Shown in pieces: positions 21,280 through 35,227 of a DNA stretch of 64,000 nucleotides. The stretch spans positions 1 to 64,000 of the forward strand of contig NC_026661.2 in assembly GCF_000004075.3 (NCBI RefSeq), in the 5' to 3' direction. This stretch comes from Cucumis sativus (taxonomy: Eukaryota > Streptophyta > Magnoliopsida > Cucurbitales > Cucurbitaceae). Position numbers and translations under genes: made by a program. The stretch's first letter is position 1; every line of letters starts with the position of its first letter. Under the pieces are notes generated by a model. The model was not told where the DNA came from, made no database searches, and was given only the letters and a program-made list of their open reading frames with translations.

Positions 21280-22378
21280 CTATCAGCCATGTGTCCCTCT
21301 TGCTTGCACTTATAACAGACTCTCGTTCCCATCAAACAACGACCCAGGTGGCGTTTCCCACACGTATTACATACTGGCCTCTCTCGAGTAGTGTCTCCTG
21401 CACCGCCAGAACTCTGCTGGAAACTGCGAAAAGGATCGCCTGGTCTCAAGTTCCTCTGAGGAACTCCTACAGTTCTCTGCTCTACTTTTCTCTTTTGACC
21501 CGACGACGATCCCTTATCAAGCTCCTTGGCTGTCTTCATCCTTCCCAATGCTCATATCCACTGCCAGACGCAGTGCTTCAGCTTGGGTAGTGGGCTTTAG
21601 TGCTCGCACAAAGCCCCTAATTTCATCTCTCAATCCCTTGACGAACCTATCAGCTCTAGCCTGCTCATTACTAACAAGCTCAGGGGCAAAACGTGACAGC
21701 ATATCAAACTCCTGGTCGTACTCCTCGACTGTCATATATCCTTGCTTCAACTCCAAGAATTCCTGGCTTTTGGCGTCTCTAAGGTTAGCCGAGAAAAACT
21801 TGGTATAGAAGCAGTTCTTAAACTGATCCCAGGTAATCTGCCTCACATCTCCACCTAGCATGCGCATTGTAGTCCTCCACCAGATAATGCCTCTGTCCCT
21901 CAGTAGAAAAGCAGCACACTGAACTCTGTGCTCCTCGGGACATCTCATGTAATTAAATATGGTTTCCACAGAGGACAACCACATTTCAGCTTTAGTAGGA
22001 TCCTCCAGTGACCCATCAAACGTCTGAGGGTCATACTTCCGAAAGTCCCTCAAATGTTTCGCCTCAGCAGAAAGTTGGTTAGGTAATTCTTGTGCAGGAG
22101 GGGCTGCTGGTGCAGGGGGAACTACAGGTGCAGGTGGAACCGCAGGTGCCTGCTGGTTTTGAGCTATACTGTCATAAGTTCTGTAAACCTCTGCTCCATG
22201 TGAGCAGACAGTGCATCAAACTCAACGTGAGTCACGGGTGCAGCAGGAATTGCTGTTCAGCTTGACCCTCAGTAGGCTGATTACGACCTGCTCCTCTACC
22301 TCGGCCTCCTGCTCTCTACCTCGGCCTCCTGCTCCTCTACCTACGACCTCCTCTACGTACTTCTTCCCTTGGCGGCAT
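21270..22378 (-). pseudogene. Gy-B gag (capsid and nucleocapsid), frameshifted
   Basis: The likely start ATG is at 22378 (MPPR), followed by an arginine/glycine-rich stretch and a proline/alanine-rich linker (to about 22060). The capsid is open at 21517-22053, with RKYDPQTFDGSLEDP, a WW pair and DRFVKGLRDEI. A frame change at 21517-21548 leads to the nucleocapsid, which has a short CNTCGKRHLGRC finger and the CCHC knuckle CYKCKQEGHMADRC. It assembles the virus-like particle and binds element RNA. The capsid matches gypsy gags I associate with cucurbit genomes. Confidence 0.87.
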
Positions 22379-22601
22379 AATTCCTATTATCCACAACAAC
22401 ACTCTTTAACAAAATCTTAATCATAAACATAAGCAAGTCTTTATCGTCATGCAATCTAGTTTAATTTAGGCAAGGTCATGCAAATAAACCATACATATAA
22501 GCATCAAGCATACCTGACGAGAGACGAAGGGTCGCGTTAGCCATAGGAACACAAAAACATAGACTTACATCGTAAGTCAGTCTACAGAACCTAAAACTTA
22601 G

Positions 22602-22613
22602 GCTCTGATACCA
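22602..22613 (-). other. Gy-B primer-binding site
   Basis: The + strand GCTCTGATACCA is the complement of TGGTATCAGAGC; it sits two bases from the 5' LTR (22616). Confidence 0.93.
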
Positions 22614-22615
22614 AC

Positions 22616-24639
22616 TGTAACGACCCAACTTTTCTAGGTAAGTCGAGGTCATTAATTTTTAACAAAAGACTTTGGTTGATACAAAATGAAACGTAAGTCA
22701 ATTTAAAAACAATTTATGTCAGGCCTGATTTTCAAATATTCAAGAAAACTTAAAAATAACACTATTTAAAATAAAAGTTTGTAAACTAAGTTTTAGTACA
22801 TCTTAAACCTCAAAAGAAACCATAAGCGGAAGCAAAATGACACATTTCCTATGCAATCACGCTTCCTTCCTGCCCCTCGCCGGTTTGCCACCTTTATTTC
22901 CTTTGCCTGAAAATTAAACATAAGAAGGGTGAGTATAACAATACTCAGTAAGAGACCCTCTACTGGTCTCGTCAGGGGAAAATAAATTGTTAAAGTTCTA
23001 TTGGGACACCCTGTACAGTCGCAGTCTTGTGATCCCGTAGGATACACATCTCAGTCTAACGCCCCGAGGAACGTACATATCAGTCTAACGCCCCGAGGGA
23101 CGTACATATCAGTCTAACGCCCCGAGGGACGTACATATCAGTCTAGTGTTCTGCAGAAACACATATCAGTCAAATGCTCCCGAAGGTGCAAAATAAATTG
23201 GTGATCCCGTGGGACACCTACAAGGTAAACATCCCAATACAATCTAACAATTTATCCCCTCATTCCATTCAATCCATCTTTCAGTTACTTCAAAACATAA
23301 AGTTCTTTCTCTCGACGTCCTAACAGTCAACTTATCTCACTTTAGTCATATGTCTGTCAATAATATACTAATACGTCAGTCAATCAAACTATACAGTCAA
23401 TACACCCCTCAGTTCACCAGCACAAACCACAGTTCAGTATAATCCACATCCAACCGAAACAAATTCACTAGTTCACATCCAAATCTTTATACAGCACAAT
23501 CTATTAATATCATCATGTACACATAAGCATAATTTCAGTCATTCACATGTATACTTTCGGCAATCCACATCAATTCACACATCAATGTATATATATATAT
23601 GTTTCCAGTCAAATACAACATACACTAAACATTTAGTCTGCAACCAAACATGTACATCTTAATCATCATCCATACAGTCCAACACAACTCAAAAACTTTA
23701 GGTGAGTCCAGTAGAAAGTCCCTTACCTCAAAGTTGGGGAAGCTCCTTAATCAACTAACGTCCTCGAAACAATCCTAAGCACAACAACACAAAATTCAAT
23801 TACTTTCACGATACATATCTCACTTACTTTCCTCAACGTAAGTTCCAACTCACCGATATATTGGCGAACTGAACCCTCAACAATTCACAAATTGGTTGTG
23901 AATTTAAGTGATCCAAAGTTACCTTTCACACCTTCAAGAATAATTTATCAAATTAGTCAATTAACCCATCCGTAACGTTTGAACACCTTGAAAACATAAC
24001 AACCCATACTTAAATTGTTTTGGAAACGACTACAATTTCATGACTTCAATCTTACCAACAAAACTTCGACAGAGACAGAGACGATTAGGACGGGGCACGG
24101 CGACGCAGATCTGGGTAACGGCGCAGAGACAGAGGCTGCGCGGCGGTGCTGGGCAGAGGTCACGCAGCGGCTGACGCGTTGCAGCGGCAGTTTTTGGATC
24201 GAAGAAGAAAAGAAAGGGTGGCGGTTGGGTTCGGCTTCGGTGAACGGAGACAGAAATAGACGAAACCGGTGGACGGCTCGATCTAGCGGTGCAGAACTGG
24301 ACAGAGGGTCACACGGCGGTGGGCGGAAGGTCACGCAGCGGCCTTGCTTCGCAACAAAGACGGCGGCCGACGGTTGCAGCTGCGGTTTGGCTTGGCCTGA
24401 CCGTCGACGTCGAACGAAAGAGGAAGAAAAGAAAAGAAGGGGCGGCGGTTGGACTGCGGCTGCGCACGAACGAAAAGAGAATAGATGGGGCGGCGGTTGC
24501 TGCGAACGGGAAGGAGAACGCACGGGGAGGAAGGAGAAGAGAGAAAAAAAAGAAAAAGAAAATAAAAGAAAAAATATATATATATATATAAAAATTAAAA
24601 AAAATGTATATATATATATTTTTACCTTTGGACTTTACA
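22616..24639 (-). repeat. Gy-B 5' LTR (2024 bp)
   Basis: + strand limits TGTAACGACC and GGACTTTACA. Promoter side (right end): a (TA)n tract at 24577-24620, then a purine-rich and a GC-rich leader of 'type B' (24040-24540), shared with the Gy-D left LTR. The donor-like site is at 23726 and the acceptor-like site at 22907 on the minus strand (820 bp). Three minisatellite copies lie near 23055-23145. ORFs at 24015-24653 are low-complexity leader. Confidence 0.92.
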
Positions 24640-27600
24640 ATATCACTACATAGACAGGTGATGTTATCAATATATACATTTATATAAATATAATAACACG
24701 TATTTTGTGACACATATATAGTTCAGTTTTTTTCCTTCACGTTTTGTATCATTTTCTTTATATTTTTCTATATTCGATTAGTATTTTATTTGATTTGTTA
24801 CATACATACTAATGCATATATTCAATGATACAGTAATTGAAGTTGACATCATCCCATTGAATGTAAAACGTTCAGTTGGTCAACAAAAAAATATTAGAAT
24901 TCATTCTAAAATGAAGTTTTAAATGTGGTTGTCATAAACGAAAGAGATGCAAGCTTTCCTTATTGAACTAATTTTTCTTTCTTATTATTAAACTTTTAGT
25001 ATGTTGATTTATACTTTTATTTGAAATATTCATATTTCAGTTTTTAATTTAGTTATTTTATTTCTATATTTTTTCATAAATTTTCATCTACGGTACCAAT
25101 CAAAGTTTTTCAATTTATTATATTTAATATACTATCCTTCATACATAACCACTCTTGTTTCAATCACGAGTTATTATTTATTATGTATAGAACTTTTTTT
25201 AAAAAATAATGTAAATTTTGAAACATATGTCAAAAGTAGGTGAATGCAAAACTATTGACAAAAATAGGTGAGTTGAGGTGAAGTTTTGTACCCCTACACA
25301 ATTTTCATGCAGTGGACCCTACATAGTTTATTTTTTACTTTATATATATATTACATTGGGCCAACATTTTTTATTTTCTCATTATTTATATACGTGGGTC
25401 CCACACACTCTTCTTTTTTTCATTAGGTGTGTATATATAAATAATGACGTATATACTAGTACATGATACATATATCTTATGTGATTTGTACATATATATA
25501 CTACTTCATATTTTCAATAGTACATAAATGATGTCATCTTTGATGTACTCAATATATCATAGTATATTTCAAATACAAAATATAAAATTCTTACTAACCT
25601 TAAATGAACAATATATATTATGATATATCCTTATACTGCTGTTTCAAACATAACTTATTATTTATTACATATAAAATAAATATTTGAAATAAAATAAATA
25701 AACCAGTTTAACAAATTGATTGCATAACACTTCATTCAAAAATATATAATGTATTGTTTCATATACACTATTCATAAGTCAATTTAACATTCAACCATTT
25801 TTTTCGTAAATTTCCTGAATCTTCAATTCTTTCATCAAAGTCCCTACATTACAAACATATTCAGTTGATCTCAACATTACATATTAGTGGTGTTCGCGAT
25901 TCGGTTTAAAGCTAAAACCGCATCGAACCGCAAAATGATAAAAAAAATCTTCATTGAAACCGAACCGAACCGCTCATCTATGCCAAACCGAATGAAAACC
26001 GAACACATATACATAAATAAAATCAAATCAAAAAAACCGAACGGCTTATACAAAGTTATAAACATAGAAATTTCAAAATTACAGACATAGATGTTTCAAA
26101 CATTGAAATTTGAAAGTCCAACAACACATAGAATTTTAAAATCCACCTAAGATGAATAAAAGTCCTACAGTCATACAAACTTCGTCAAGACAACTTGTCA
26201 TTTACGTTTTGATTATGTCATTCTTCTCCTTTTTGTTCCTCTCATTGATTTTTGCCTCTATACCCGTTTGAAGTCTAAAAAAGTCTTATTATTAACATAT
26301 ATATTTAGTTTTTAAAATAAAGCAATTCAGTTCGGTTTTAGAATCGGTTCTTAACATCTTAAACTGAACCGAACCAAATTTTATGTGGTTTTTTTGAAAT
26401 AGAAATCGAATCGAACCGAACCATATGCATTCGATTTCGGTTCGATTAGTGATTCGATTCAGTTTTCAACTTCATTTTGAACACCCCTATTACATATACT
26501 AGAGAATAACAAATATTTTAATGACATATATTACATATACTCATCATAATTATTTCTCATTCATGTTCTTGTAAACATAAACAACTTTCATATATAATTA
26601 ATATTATTTCAAACATAATGTATTATTTACTACGTAAGATATGAATATTTAAATAAAATAAATAAATAAATTGATATAAGAACATTTCACTAATAAAATA
26701 TACATTATATTATTCAATATATACTATAATTATATAAAATATATGAAAAGAATGCAAAATAAAAAAGGACAATTTTTTAATAAAATCATAAAAAGCAAAC
26801 TAAGGACAATTTTTATTATTAATATTACTTTAATAGAATTTAATCCATATTTTCATAGAATATTTAATAAATGAAAATCTTAAACGTGGTTCACTTTTCT
26901 TTTTATTTTTAATATATTATTAATAATAAAAAGAGTAAATTGGTCATTTTTACTCTATATTTGTATAAAATATTAGTCAATTTATGATATTTTTGAAAAT
27001 TTTAAAAAATTTATTGCAATTTTGTAACATGGTATACAATTTGAGTACACTTAGATAAAAATTCAAAGAAAAAAAATAATTTCACATTATATAAGATCAA
27101 GTCTAAACGGTATAAATTGAACCGCTTGTTAAAACCGAATCAAACCACACCATTTATGTACAAAACAAAAAACACAGTTTGTTGCTGTCTCAAATAGTCC
27201 AAACGAATTTAAATGGTTCGGTCTATTTCAGCTTCAGTCTTCTGGAATTCAAGGAAATTTTGATCTTCCAAGTCTTCAATATTTCAGAAGACGATGATCT
27301 CGAAGTTGATAAGAACTTGCACGTCTTGAGAGCTCTATAGAAGTTTGAATCTTCAATTCTTCAAAGCTTCAGTACTTCAGAGCTTCATTTCTTCCTTCAA
27401 CAAAAGATCTCTCGAATGAATGACAAAGGTCTCTACTTATAGAGAAAATTGTGGACTTTATGTGGGCTTGGACCCATTTGCTTGTTGAGTTGTTGAGCTT
27501 GGACTTGGGCTTGGGCCATTTTTTTAGTGGGCTTAGGCCCCTTTGTTTGGCCTGATTTTTTATCAGGGGCTTGAATTGGGTTGGAAAACTTGACTACCCA

Positions 27601-27739
27601 AATCCAATCAAATTATAATCATCACAACTTGGGTGCGACGACGTGGTGTAATTTCATTGGTTGAAATTTCTTGCTCAATAATTACATTTATACTACTCCA
27701 TAATACATATATATTGTGATTTGTTACATATATACTACG
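24640..27739. repeat. Tandem unit 2, second segment
   Basis: AT-rich, no credible ORF. It opens with the duplicated ATATC and contains the MITE (25885-26489), the uninterrupted Gy-C target site (near 26820) and the promoter-like block near 27429-27550. It ends at the sLTR-1 insertion (left duplicate CTACG, 27735-27739). Confidence 0.88.
25885..26489. mobile_element. hAT-type MITE (605 bp), unit 2 copy
   Basis: Ends TAGTGGTGTTC and GTGTTC's complement GAACACCCCTA: an 11-bp terminal inverted repeat with one mismatch. It is flanked by the 8-bp direct repeat TTACATAT (25877-25884, 26490-26497), the duplication size of hAT transposons. Subterminal CCGAAC/GGTTCGG repeats are frequent. It encodes no transposase, so it is non-autonomous. 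Confidence 0.85.
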
Positions 27740-27757
27740 TGTAATGCCCCAAAGGTA

Positions 27758-27817
<60 letters not shown>

Positions 27818-29727
27818 TAATTAATTTAAATAAAAAGAAAAGAAAAAGAAATATATATATTTTGTTTTTCTTTTCCTTTTTCTTTTCTTTCCCTATTTCT
27901 CTTCTCCTCCGTCGTGCGTCGTGCGACCCACCTTCCCCTTCTCTCCGTTCGCGCGCAACCGCCGCCGGCCATCTCCGTTCCTCTTCTCCTTCCGTTCGTG
28001 CCCAGTCCAGATCTGCGTCGCAGCCCAGCAACCGCCGCCCCTATTTCCTTCTCTCCGCCGTGCGCCGCGACTCCCACGATCCTTTCCCTTTCGTTTTCTT
28101 CCCGCCGCAGCCCAGCTGCAGCCCGCGCGCCGATCTGCCGTCTCCATCGTCGATTCTGTCTCCGTGGAAGCCGAACCCAACCGCCGTCTCTATCTCCGTC
28201 CGCGAGGCAAGTCGCACGCGCTCACGCCTCAGACGAACAGCCTCGCCGACGCAGGTCACGCCGCATCGCACGAGTTCGGCTACGTTGTCGGGCTACTCTC
28301 GTCCGCGCTAACTGATGTTGAACGTCCGAACCGTTCTGCCTTCGTCGATACCGCTGTCCCATTTACGAATCGCGGACCTGTTCACGTGCAGAAGTGTTTT
28401 GCACGATGTCTTTTGTGTAGATCCTGCGGCAACTTCTATTTAACGTCGATGGTCAAAGTCTTGTTACAAGATATTGGTAAGGATGAGATTGTTCGGTAAA
28501 AAGGTCTTACATTTGTAAATACATTAAGATGTGATGTTGTTTAATTGGTTGAATTGATCTTTGTTCTTGAAGGCGACATCGGTGATTTGGAGTTAGTGTC
28601 CTTGAGTTACGCCTTAAGCTTTGTTGGAGTTCGATTCTTTACTCTTGGGGTTTGTTTGTTGAAGTTAGTTCGACTAAGGAATTTTACATAAAGATCCAGG
28701 TAAGGGATTTTCTACTGGACTCAATTGTGATTGTGAACTGTGATTGTGAGCTGTATGTGTGTTGAATGTATACTGTGGGTTGACTGAAAATATATATGAA
28801 TGTATATGAATTGAAGTAGACTTGACGTCGAATGTATGTCGTGATTGTCATGGAATCTATATATAAATGTGTGTATGTGGACAGGACGGAGATTGTAGAT
28901 TGTGTTTGTATGAGATTCTCGTTTAGATTGGGTGTATGATTACGCTAAAGTATGACTGTGTGCTGGTGAACTGAGGGGTGCATTGACTGTATAGTGGATT
29001 GACTGATGTATTAGCATATTATTGACAGACATATGACTGTAGTAAAATAAGTTGACTGTTAGGATGTTGAAAGAAAGAACTTTGTGACTTGAAGTAACTG
29101 AAAGATGGGTTGAATGGAATGAGGGGAAAATTGTTAGATTGTATTGGATGTTTACCTTGTAGGTGTCCCACGGGATCACCAATTTATTGTGCACCTTCGG
29201 GAGCATTAGACTGATATGTGTTTCTGCAGAACACTAGACTGTATGTACGTCCCTCGGGGTGTTAGACTGATATGTACGTCCTCGGGGCGTTAGACTGAGA
29301 TGTGTATCCTACGGGATCACAAGACTGCGACTGTACAAGGTGTCCCAATAGAACTTTAACAATTTATTTTCCCCTGACGAGACCAGTAGAGGGTCTCTTA
29401 CTGAGTATTTAAATACTCACCCTCTTATGTTTAATTTTCAGGCAAAGGTAATAAAGGCGGCAAACAGGCGAGGGGCAGGAAGGAACGTGATGCCATAGGA
29501 AACGTGTTTTTTTCCGCTTAGGTTCTTGTGAGGTTTAAAATGAATTGAAATTTAGTTTACAAACGTTTGTTGTAAATAGTATTATTTTATGTTTTCTTGA
29601 ATGTTTAAAAATCAGGCCTGACTTGAAATGTTTTTTTTAATTGTTTACGTTTTGTTTTATATTAATCAAAGTCTTTATTTGTTAAAATTTACGATCTCGA
29701 CTTACTTAGAAAAGTTGGGTCGTTACA
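27740..29727 (+). repeat. sLTR-1: solo gypsy LTR (1988 bp)
   Basis: TGTAATGCCC at the left, GGTCGTTACA at the right, no PBS, PPT or coding on either side. Flanks CTACG and CTACC are a 5-bp duplication with one difference, so an element inserted here and collapsed by LTR-LTR recombination. A long (TA)n tract at 27768-27814 precedes a CT-rich start and type A leader. Donor-like site 28700, acceptor-like site ending 29441 (742 bp), two minisatellite copies near 29240-29290. ORFs at 27862-28499 are leader only. Confidence 0.92.
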
Positions 29728-31843
29728 CTACCTCATTATCTAATATTGCTTAGAGATATATACAATCAGACATATATAGTGACATACAATAATCGAAAAT
29801 ATTTTTCAATTCAATCTGTTCTTTATTTTTTTGTTTATCTTATAGTAATATTATGTTGTTAGTCATATAAACATTTATATCTTAAGTATGTTGTAACAAC
29901 ATGTAGTAAACTATATATTCTAATAATTAATATTTAAAATATATATTTATATAGTAAATACTACTAAAACAGTAAAATACACATTCTTAGTGTATATATA
30001 ATATGCAGTGAGAATATCATACATACATATTCTCACTTCGTATAATTATATACCTTCTATTTGTCATATATTTTTAAATGAACAATATATACTATAATAT
30101 ACTCGTAAATTATAATATGTTTATGATGTGATTTAATATATAGATACACCTTATTTACAACATAAATATTTAGTGACATATAGTTCTACATAATTTATAG
30201 TTGAATTTCAATATATATCACTACATAGACAGGTGATGTTATCAATATATACATTTATATAAATATAATAACACGTATTTTGTGACACATATATAGTTCA
30301 GTTTTTTTCTTCACGTTTTGTATCATTTTCTTTATATTTTTCTATATTCGATTAGTATTTTATTTGATTTGTTACATACATACTAATGCATATATTCAAT
30401 AATACAGTAGTTGAAGTTGACATCATCCCATTGAATGTCAAACGTTCAGTTGGTCAACAAAAAAATATTAGAATTCATTCTAAAATGAAGTTTTAAATGT
30501 GGTTGTCATAAACGAAAGAGATGCAAGCTTTCCTTATTGAACTAATTTTTCTTTCTTATTATTAAACTTTTAGTATGTTGATTTATACTTTTATTTGAAA
30601 TATTCATATTTCAGTTTTAATTTAGTTATTTTATTTCTATATTTTTTCATAAATTTTCATCTACGGTACCAATCAAAGTTTTTCAATTTATTATATTTAA
30701 TATACTATCCTTCATACATAACCACTCTTGTTTCAATCACGAGTTATTATTTATTATGTATAGAACTTTTTTTAAAAAATAATGTAAAGTTTGAAACATA
30801 TGTCAAAAGTAGGTGAATGCAAAACTATTGACAAAAATAGATGAGTTGAGGTGAAGTTTTGTACCCCTACACAATTTTCATGCAGTGGACCCTACATAGT
30901 TTATTTTTTATTTATATATATATATTACATTGGGCCAACATTTTTTATTTTCTCATTATTTATATACGTGGGTCCCACACACTCTACTTTTTTTCATTAG
31001 GTGTGTATATATAAATAATGACGTATATACTAGTACATGATACATATATCTTATGTGATTTGTTACATATATATACTACTTCATATTTTCAATAGTACAT
31101 AAATGATGTCATCTTTGATGTACTCAATATATCATATATATATTTCAAATACAAAATATAAAATTCTTACTAACCTTAAATGAACAATATATATTATGAT
31201 ATATCCTTATACTGCTGTTTCAAACATAACTTATTATTTATTACATATAAAATAAATATTTGAAATAAAATAAATAAACCAGTTTAACAAATTGATTGCA
31301 TAACATTTCATTCATAAAATATATAATGTATTGTTTCATATACACTATTCATAAGTCAATTTAACATTCAACCATTTTTTTTCATACAATTTCCTGAATC
31401 TTCAATTCTTTCATCAAAGTCCCTACATTACAAACATATTCAGTTGTCTCAACATTACATATTAGTGGTGTTCGCGGTTCGGTTTGAAGCTAAAACCGCA
31501 TCGAACCGCAAAATGATAAAAAAAATCTTCATTGAAACCGAACCGAACCGCTCATCTATGCCAAAGAAAATCGAACCACATATACATAAATAAAATCAAA
31601 TCAAAACCGAACGGCTTATACAAAGTTACAGACATAGATGTTTCAAACATTGAAATTTGAAAGTCCAACAACACATAGAAGTTTTAAAATCCACCTAAGA
31701 TGAATAAAAGTCCTACAGTCATGCAAACTTCGTCAAGACAACTTGTCATTTACGTTTTGATTATGTCATTCTTCTCCTTTTCGTTCCTCTCATTGATTTT
31801 TGCCTCTATACCCGCTTTGAAGTCTAAAAAAGTCTTATTATTA

Positions 31844-31884
<41 letters not shown>

Positions 31885-33332
31885 GTTTTTAAAATAAAGC
31901 AATTCAGTTCGGTTTGAGAATCGGTTCTTAACATCTTAAACTGAACCGAACCGAATTTTATGTGGTTTTTTTGAAATAGAAATCGAATCGAACCGAACCA
32001 TATGCATTCGATTTCGGTTCGATTAGTGATTCGATTCAGTTTTCAACTTCATTTTGAACACCCCTATTACATATACTAGAGAATAACAAATATTTTAATG
32101 ACATATATTACATATACTCATCATAATTATTTCTCATTCATGTTCTTGTAAACATAAACAACTTTCATATATAATTAATATTATTTCAAACATAATGTAT
32201 TATTTACTACGTAAGATATGAATATTTAAATAAAATAAATAAATAAATTGATATAAGAACATTTCACTAATAAAATATACATTATATTATTCAATATATA
32301 CTATAATTATATAAAATATATGAAAAAGAATGCAAAATAAAAAAGGACAATTTTTTAATAAAATCATAAAAGCAAACTAAGGACAATTTTTATTATTAAT
32401 ATTACTTTAATAAAATTTAATCCATATTTTCATAGAATATTTAATAAATGAAAATCTTAAACGTGGTTCACTTTTCTTTTTATTTTTAATATATTATTAA
32501 TAATAAAAAGAGTAAATTGGTCATTTTTACTCTATATTTGTATAAAAATTAGTCAATTTATGATATTTTTGAAAATTTTAAAAAATTTATTGCAATTTTG
32601 TAACATGGTATACAATTTGAGTACACTTAGATAAAAATTCAAAGAAAAAAAAATAATTTCACATTATATAAGATCATGTCTAAACGGTATAAATTGAACC
32701 GCTTGTTAAAACCGAATCAAACCACACCATTTATGTACAAAACAAAAACACAGTTTGTTGCTGTCTCAAATAGTCCAAACCGAATTTAAATGGTTCGGTC
32801 TATTTCAGCTTCAGTCTTCTGGAATTCAAGGAAATTTTGATCTTCCAAGTCTTCAATATTTCAGAAGACGATGATCTCAAAGTTGATAATAACTTGCACG
32901 TCTTGAGAGCTCTATAGAAGTTTGAATCTTCAATTCTTCAAAGCTTCAGTACTTCAGAGCTTCATTTCTTCCTTAAACAAAAGATCTCTCGAATGAATGA
33001 CAAAGGTCTCTACTTATAGAGAAAATTTGTTGACTTTATGTGGGCTTGGACCCATTTGCTTGTTGAGTTGTTGAGCTTGGACTTGGGCTTGGGCCCATTT
33101 TCTTAGTGGGCTTAGGCCCCTATGTTTGGCCTGATTTTTTATCAGGGGCTTGAATTGGGTTGGAAAACTTGACTACCCAAATCAATCAAATTATAATCAT
33201 CACAACTTGGTGCGACGACGTGGTGTAATTTCATTGGTTGAAGTTTTTGCTCAACAATTACATTTATACTTCTCCATAATACATATATATTATGTGATTT
33301 GTTACATATATACTACCTCATTATGTAATATT
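29728..33332. repeat. End of tandem unit 2 and most of unit 3
   Basis: The new unit starts at 29912 (TATATATTC). AT-rich, no supported gene. It includes the empty Gy-B target (near 30213), a MITE and the promoter-like block near 33007. It ends ATATT at sLTR-2. Confidence 0.88.
31463..32066. mobile_element. hAT-type MITE, unit 3 copy (604 bp)
   Basis: Same termini and TTACATAT duplication as the 25885 copy. An internal (TA)n tract at 31848-31880 is expanded compared with unit 2. Confidence 0.85.
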
Positions 33333-35227
33333 TGTAACGACCCAACTTTTCTGGTAAGTCGAGGTCGTTAATTTTTAACAAAAGACTTTGGTTGATACAA
33401 AATGAAACGTAAGTCAATTTAAAAACAATTTATGTCAGGCCTGATTTTCAAATATTCAAGAAAACTTAAAATAACACTATTTACAAATAAAAGTTTGTAA
33501 AACTAAGTTTTAGTACATCTTAAACCTCAAAGAAACCATAAGCGGAAGCAAAATGACACATTTCCTATGGCAATCACGCTTCCTTCCTGCCCTCGCCGGT
33601 TTGCCACCTTTATTTCCTTTGCCTGAAAATTAAACATAAGAAGGGTGAGTATAACAATACTCAGTAAGAGACCCTCTACTGGTCTCGTCAGGGGAAAAAA
33701 ATTGTTAAAGTTCTATTGGGACACCCTGTACAGTCGCAGTCTTGTGATCCCGTAGGATACACATTTCAGTCTAACGCCCCGAAGGACGTACATATCAGTC
33801 TAACGCCCGAGGGACGTGCATATCAGTCTAACGCCCGAGGGACGTACATATCAGTCTAGTGTTCTGCAGAAACACATATCAGTCAAATGCTCCTGAAGGT
33901 GCAAAATAAATTGGTGATCCGTGGGACACCTACAAGGTAAACATCCCAATACAATCTAACAATTTATCCCCTCATTCCATTCAATCCATCTTTCAGTTAC
34001 TTCAAAACATAAAGTTCTTTCTCTCAACGTCCTAACAGTCAACTTATCTCACTTTAGTCATATGTCTGTCAATAATATACTAATATGTCAGTCAATCAAC
34101 TATACAGTCAATACACCCCTCAGTTCACCAGCACAAACCACAGTTCAGTATAATCCACATCCAACCGAAATAAATTCACTAGTTTACATCCAAATCTTTA
34201 TACAACACAATCTATTAATATCATCATGTACACATAAGCATAATTTCAGTCATTCACATGTATACTTTCGGCAATCCACATCAATTCACACATCAATGTA
34301 TATATATATGTTTCCAGTCAAATACAACATACACTAAACATTTAGTCTGCAACCAAACATGTACATCTTAATCATCATCCATACAGTCCAACACAACTCA
34401 AAAACTTTAGGTGAGTCCAGTAGAAAGTCCCTTACCTCAAAGTTGGGGAAGCTTCTTAATCAACTAACGTCCTCGAAACAATCCTAAGCACAACAACACA
34501 AAACTTCAATTACTTTCACGATACATATCTCACTTACTTTCCTCAACGTAAGTTCCAACTCACCGAAATATTGGCGAACTGAACCCTCAACAATTCACAA
34601 ACTGATTGTGAATGTAAGGGAGTCTAACGATACTCCCAACACCTCAACGCACGAATGTCGAACTCGCAGCAAAAATCCTAAATGTGGGTCGGTTAGCGGT
34701 CGCGCGACAGTGCTGAAAACAGAGGAGAAAGGAAAGGAATGGATGGCGGCTGGCTTGGCTTCGACGGAGACAGGTGTTGCGCGGCGGAACTGGGCAGAGG
34801 TCACGCGGCGGCCGACGGTTACAACGGCAGTTGTGGATCCGAGAAGAGAAGAAAACGACCGGAAAGAAAAATAGGGGCGGCGGCGGCGGTTGCTGGGCTG
34901 CGACGCAGATCTGGACCGGGCAGCGGCGGAAGAGCAACGGCGCGGTCCTGCTTTGCGAACGGAAATGGAGACGGCAGATCGGGCGTTCGGCTTCAGTAGG
35001 GAGACGCGACGGTGAGGCTGGGTCTGGAAGGAGCGGAGAGGAGAAGAAAAGATGGAGATGACCGGCGGCGGTTGCTGCGCTGCGAACGGGAGAAGGGGAA
35101 GGGCGCACGGGAGGAGAAGAGAAGAGAAAAGAAAAAAAGAAAAAGAAAAGAAAAAAAAGAAAAAAAATAATATATATACCTTTCCTTCTTTTCTCTTTTT
35201 TCTTCGCTCTCTTCTTGGGGCATTACA
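33333..35227 (-). repeat. sLTR-2: solo gypsy LTR (1895 bp)
   Basis: + strand limits TGTAACGACC and GGCATTACA, flanked by ATATT (33328-33332 and 35228-35232). The leader (34600-35150) is of type C, as in the Gy-A 3' LTR. Donor-like site at 34435, acceptor-like at 33623 (813 bp). Three minisatellite copies near 33773-33860. Open stretches at 34608-35108 are GC-rich leader, not genes. Confidence 0.92.

Larger units (their letters stand above)
9466..24639 (-). mobile_element. Gy-B: near-complete Ty3/gypsy chromovirus (Del/Tekay-like), host of Co-1
   Basis: Minus-strand order: 5' LTR (22616-24639), PBS, gag, protease, RT, RNase H, integrase with chromodomain-like end, PPT, and an internally deleted 3' LTR (9466-9774). 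The target duplication ATATC flanks it on both sides, and uninterrupted units such as 30201-30230 give the empty site. Co-1 (7984 bp) is inserted between protease and RT. Without Co-1 the element is about 7.2 kb. Coding parts are broken by several one-base indels, so it is not autonomous as read. Confidence 0.93.

Noticed and set aside
22602..22613. tRNA-like sequence at LTR edges
   Set aside because: Only the 12-base complement of the initiator tRNA-Met 3' end is present, at the position of a primer-binding site; no cloverleaf.
23055..23145. CRISPR-like direct repeats of ~29 bp
   Set aside because: Repeats are contiguous without unique spacers, lie inside a plant LTR and vary as a minisatellite.
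24015..24653. 212-codon ORF in the Gy-B 5' LTR
   Set aside because: Antisense to the element, compositionally biased, ends in the (TA)n tract; the Gy-D copy differs by frame-changing indels.
27862..28499. Overlapping ORFs up to 192 codons on both strands in GC-rich sequence
   Set aside because: They are low-complexity R/P/S-rich translations of the LTR leader, occur on both strands and shift between LTR copies; no domain or conserved frame.
30595..30816. Small ORFs in the AT-rich units (60-90 codons)
   Set aside because: Biased composition, not preserved between near-identical units, and no recognisable domain.
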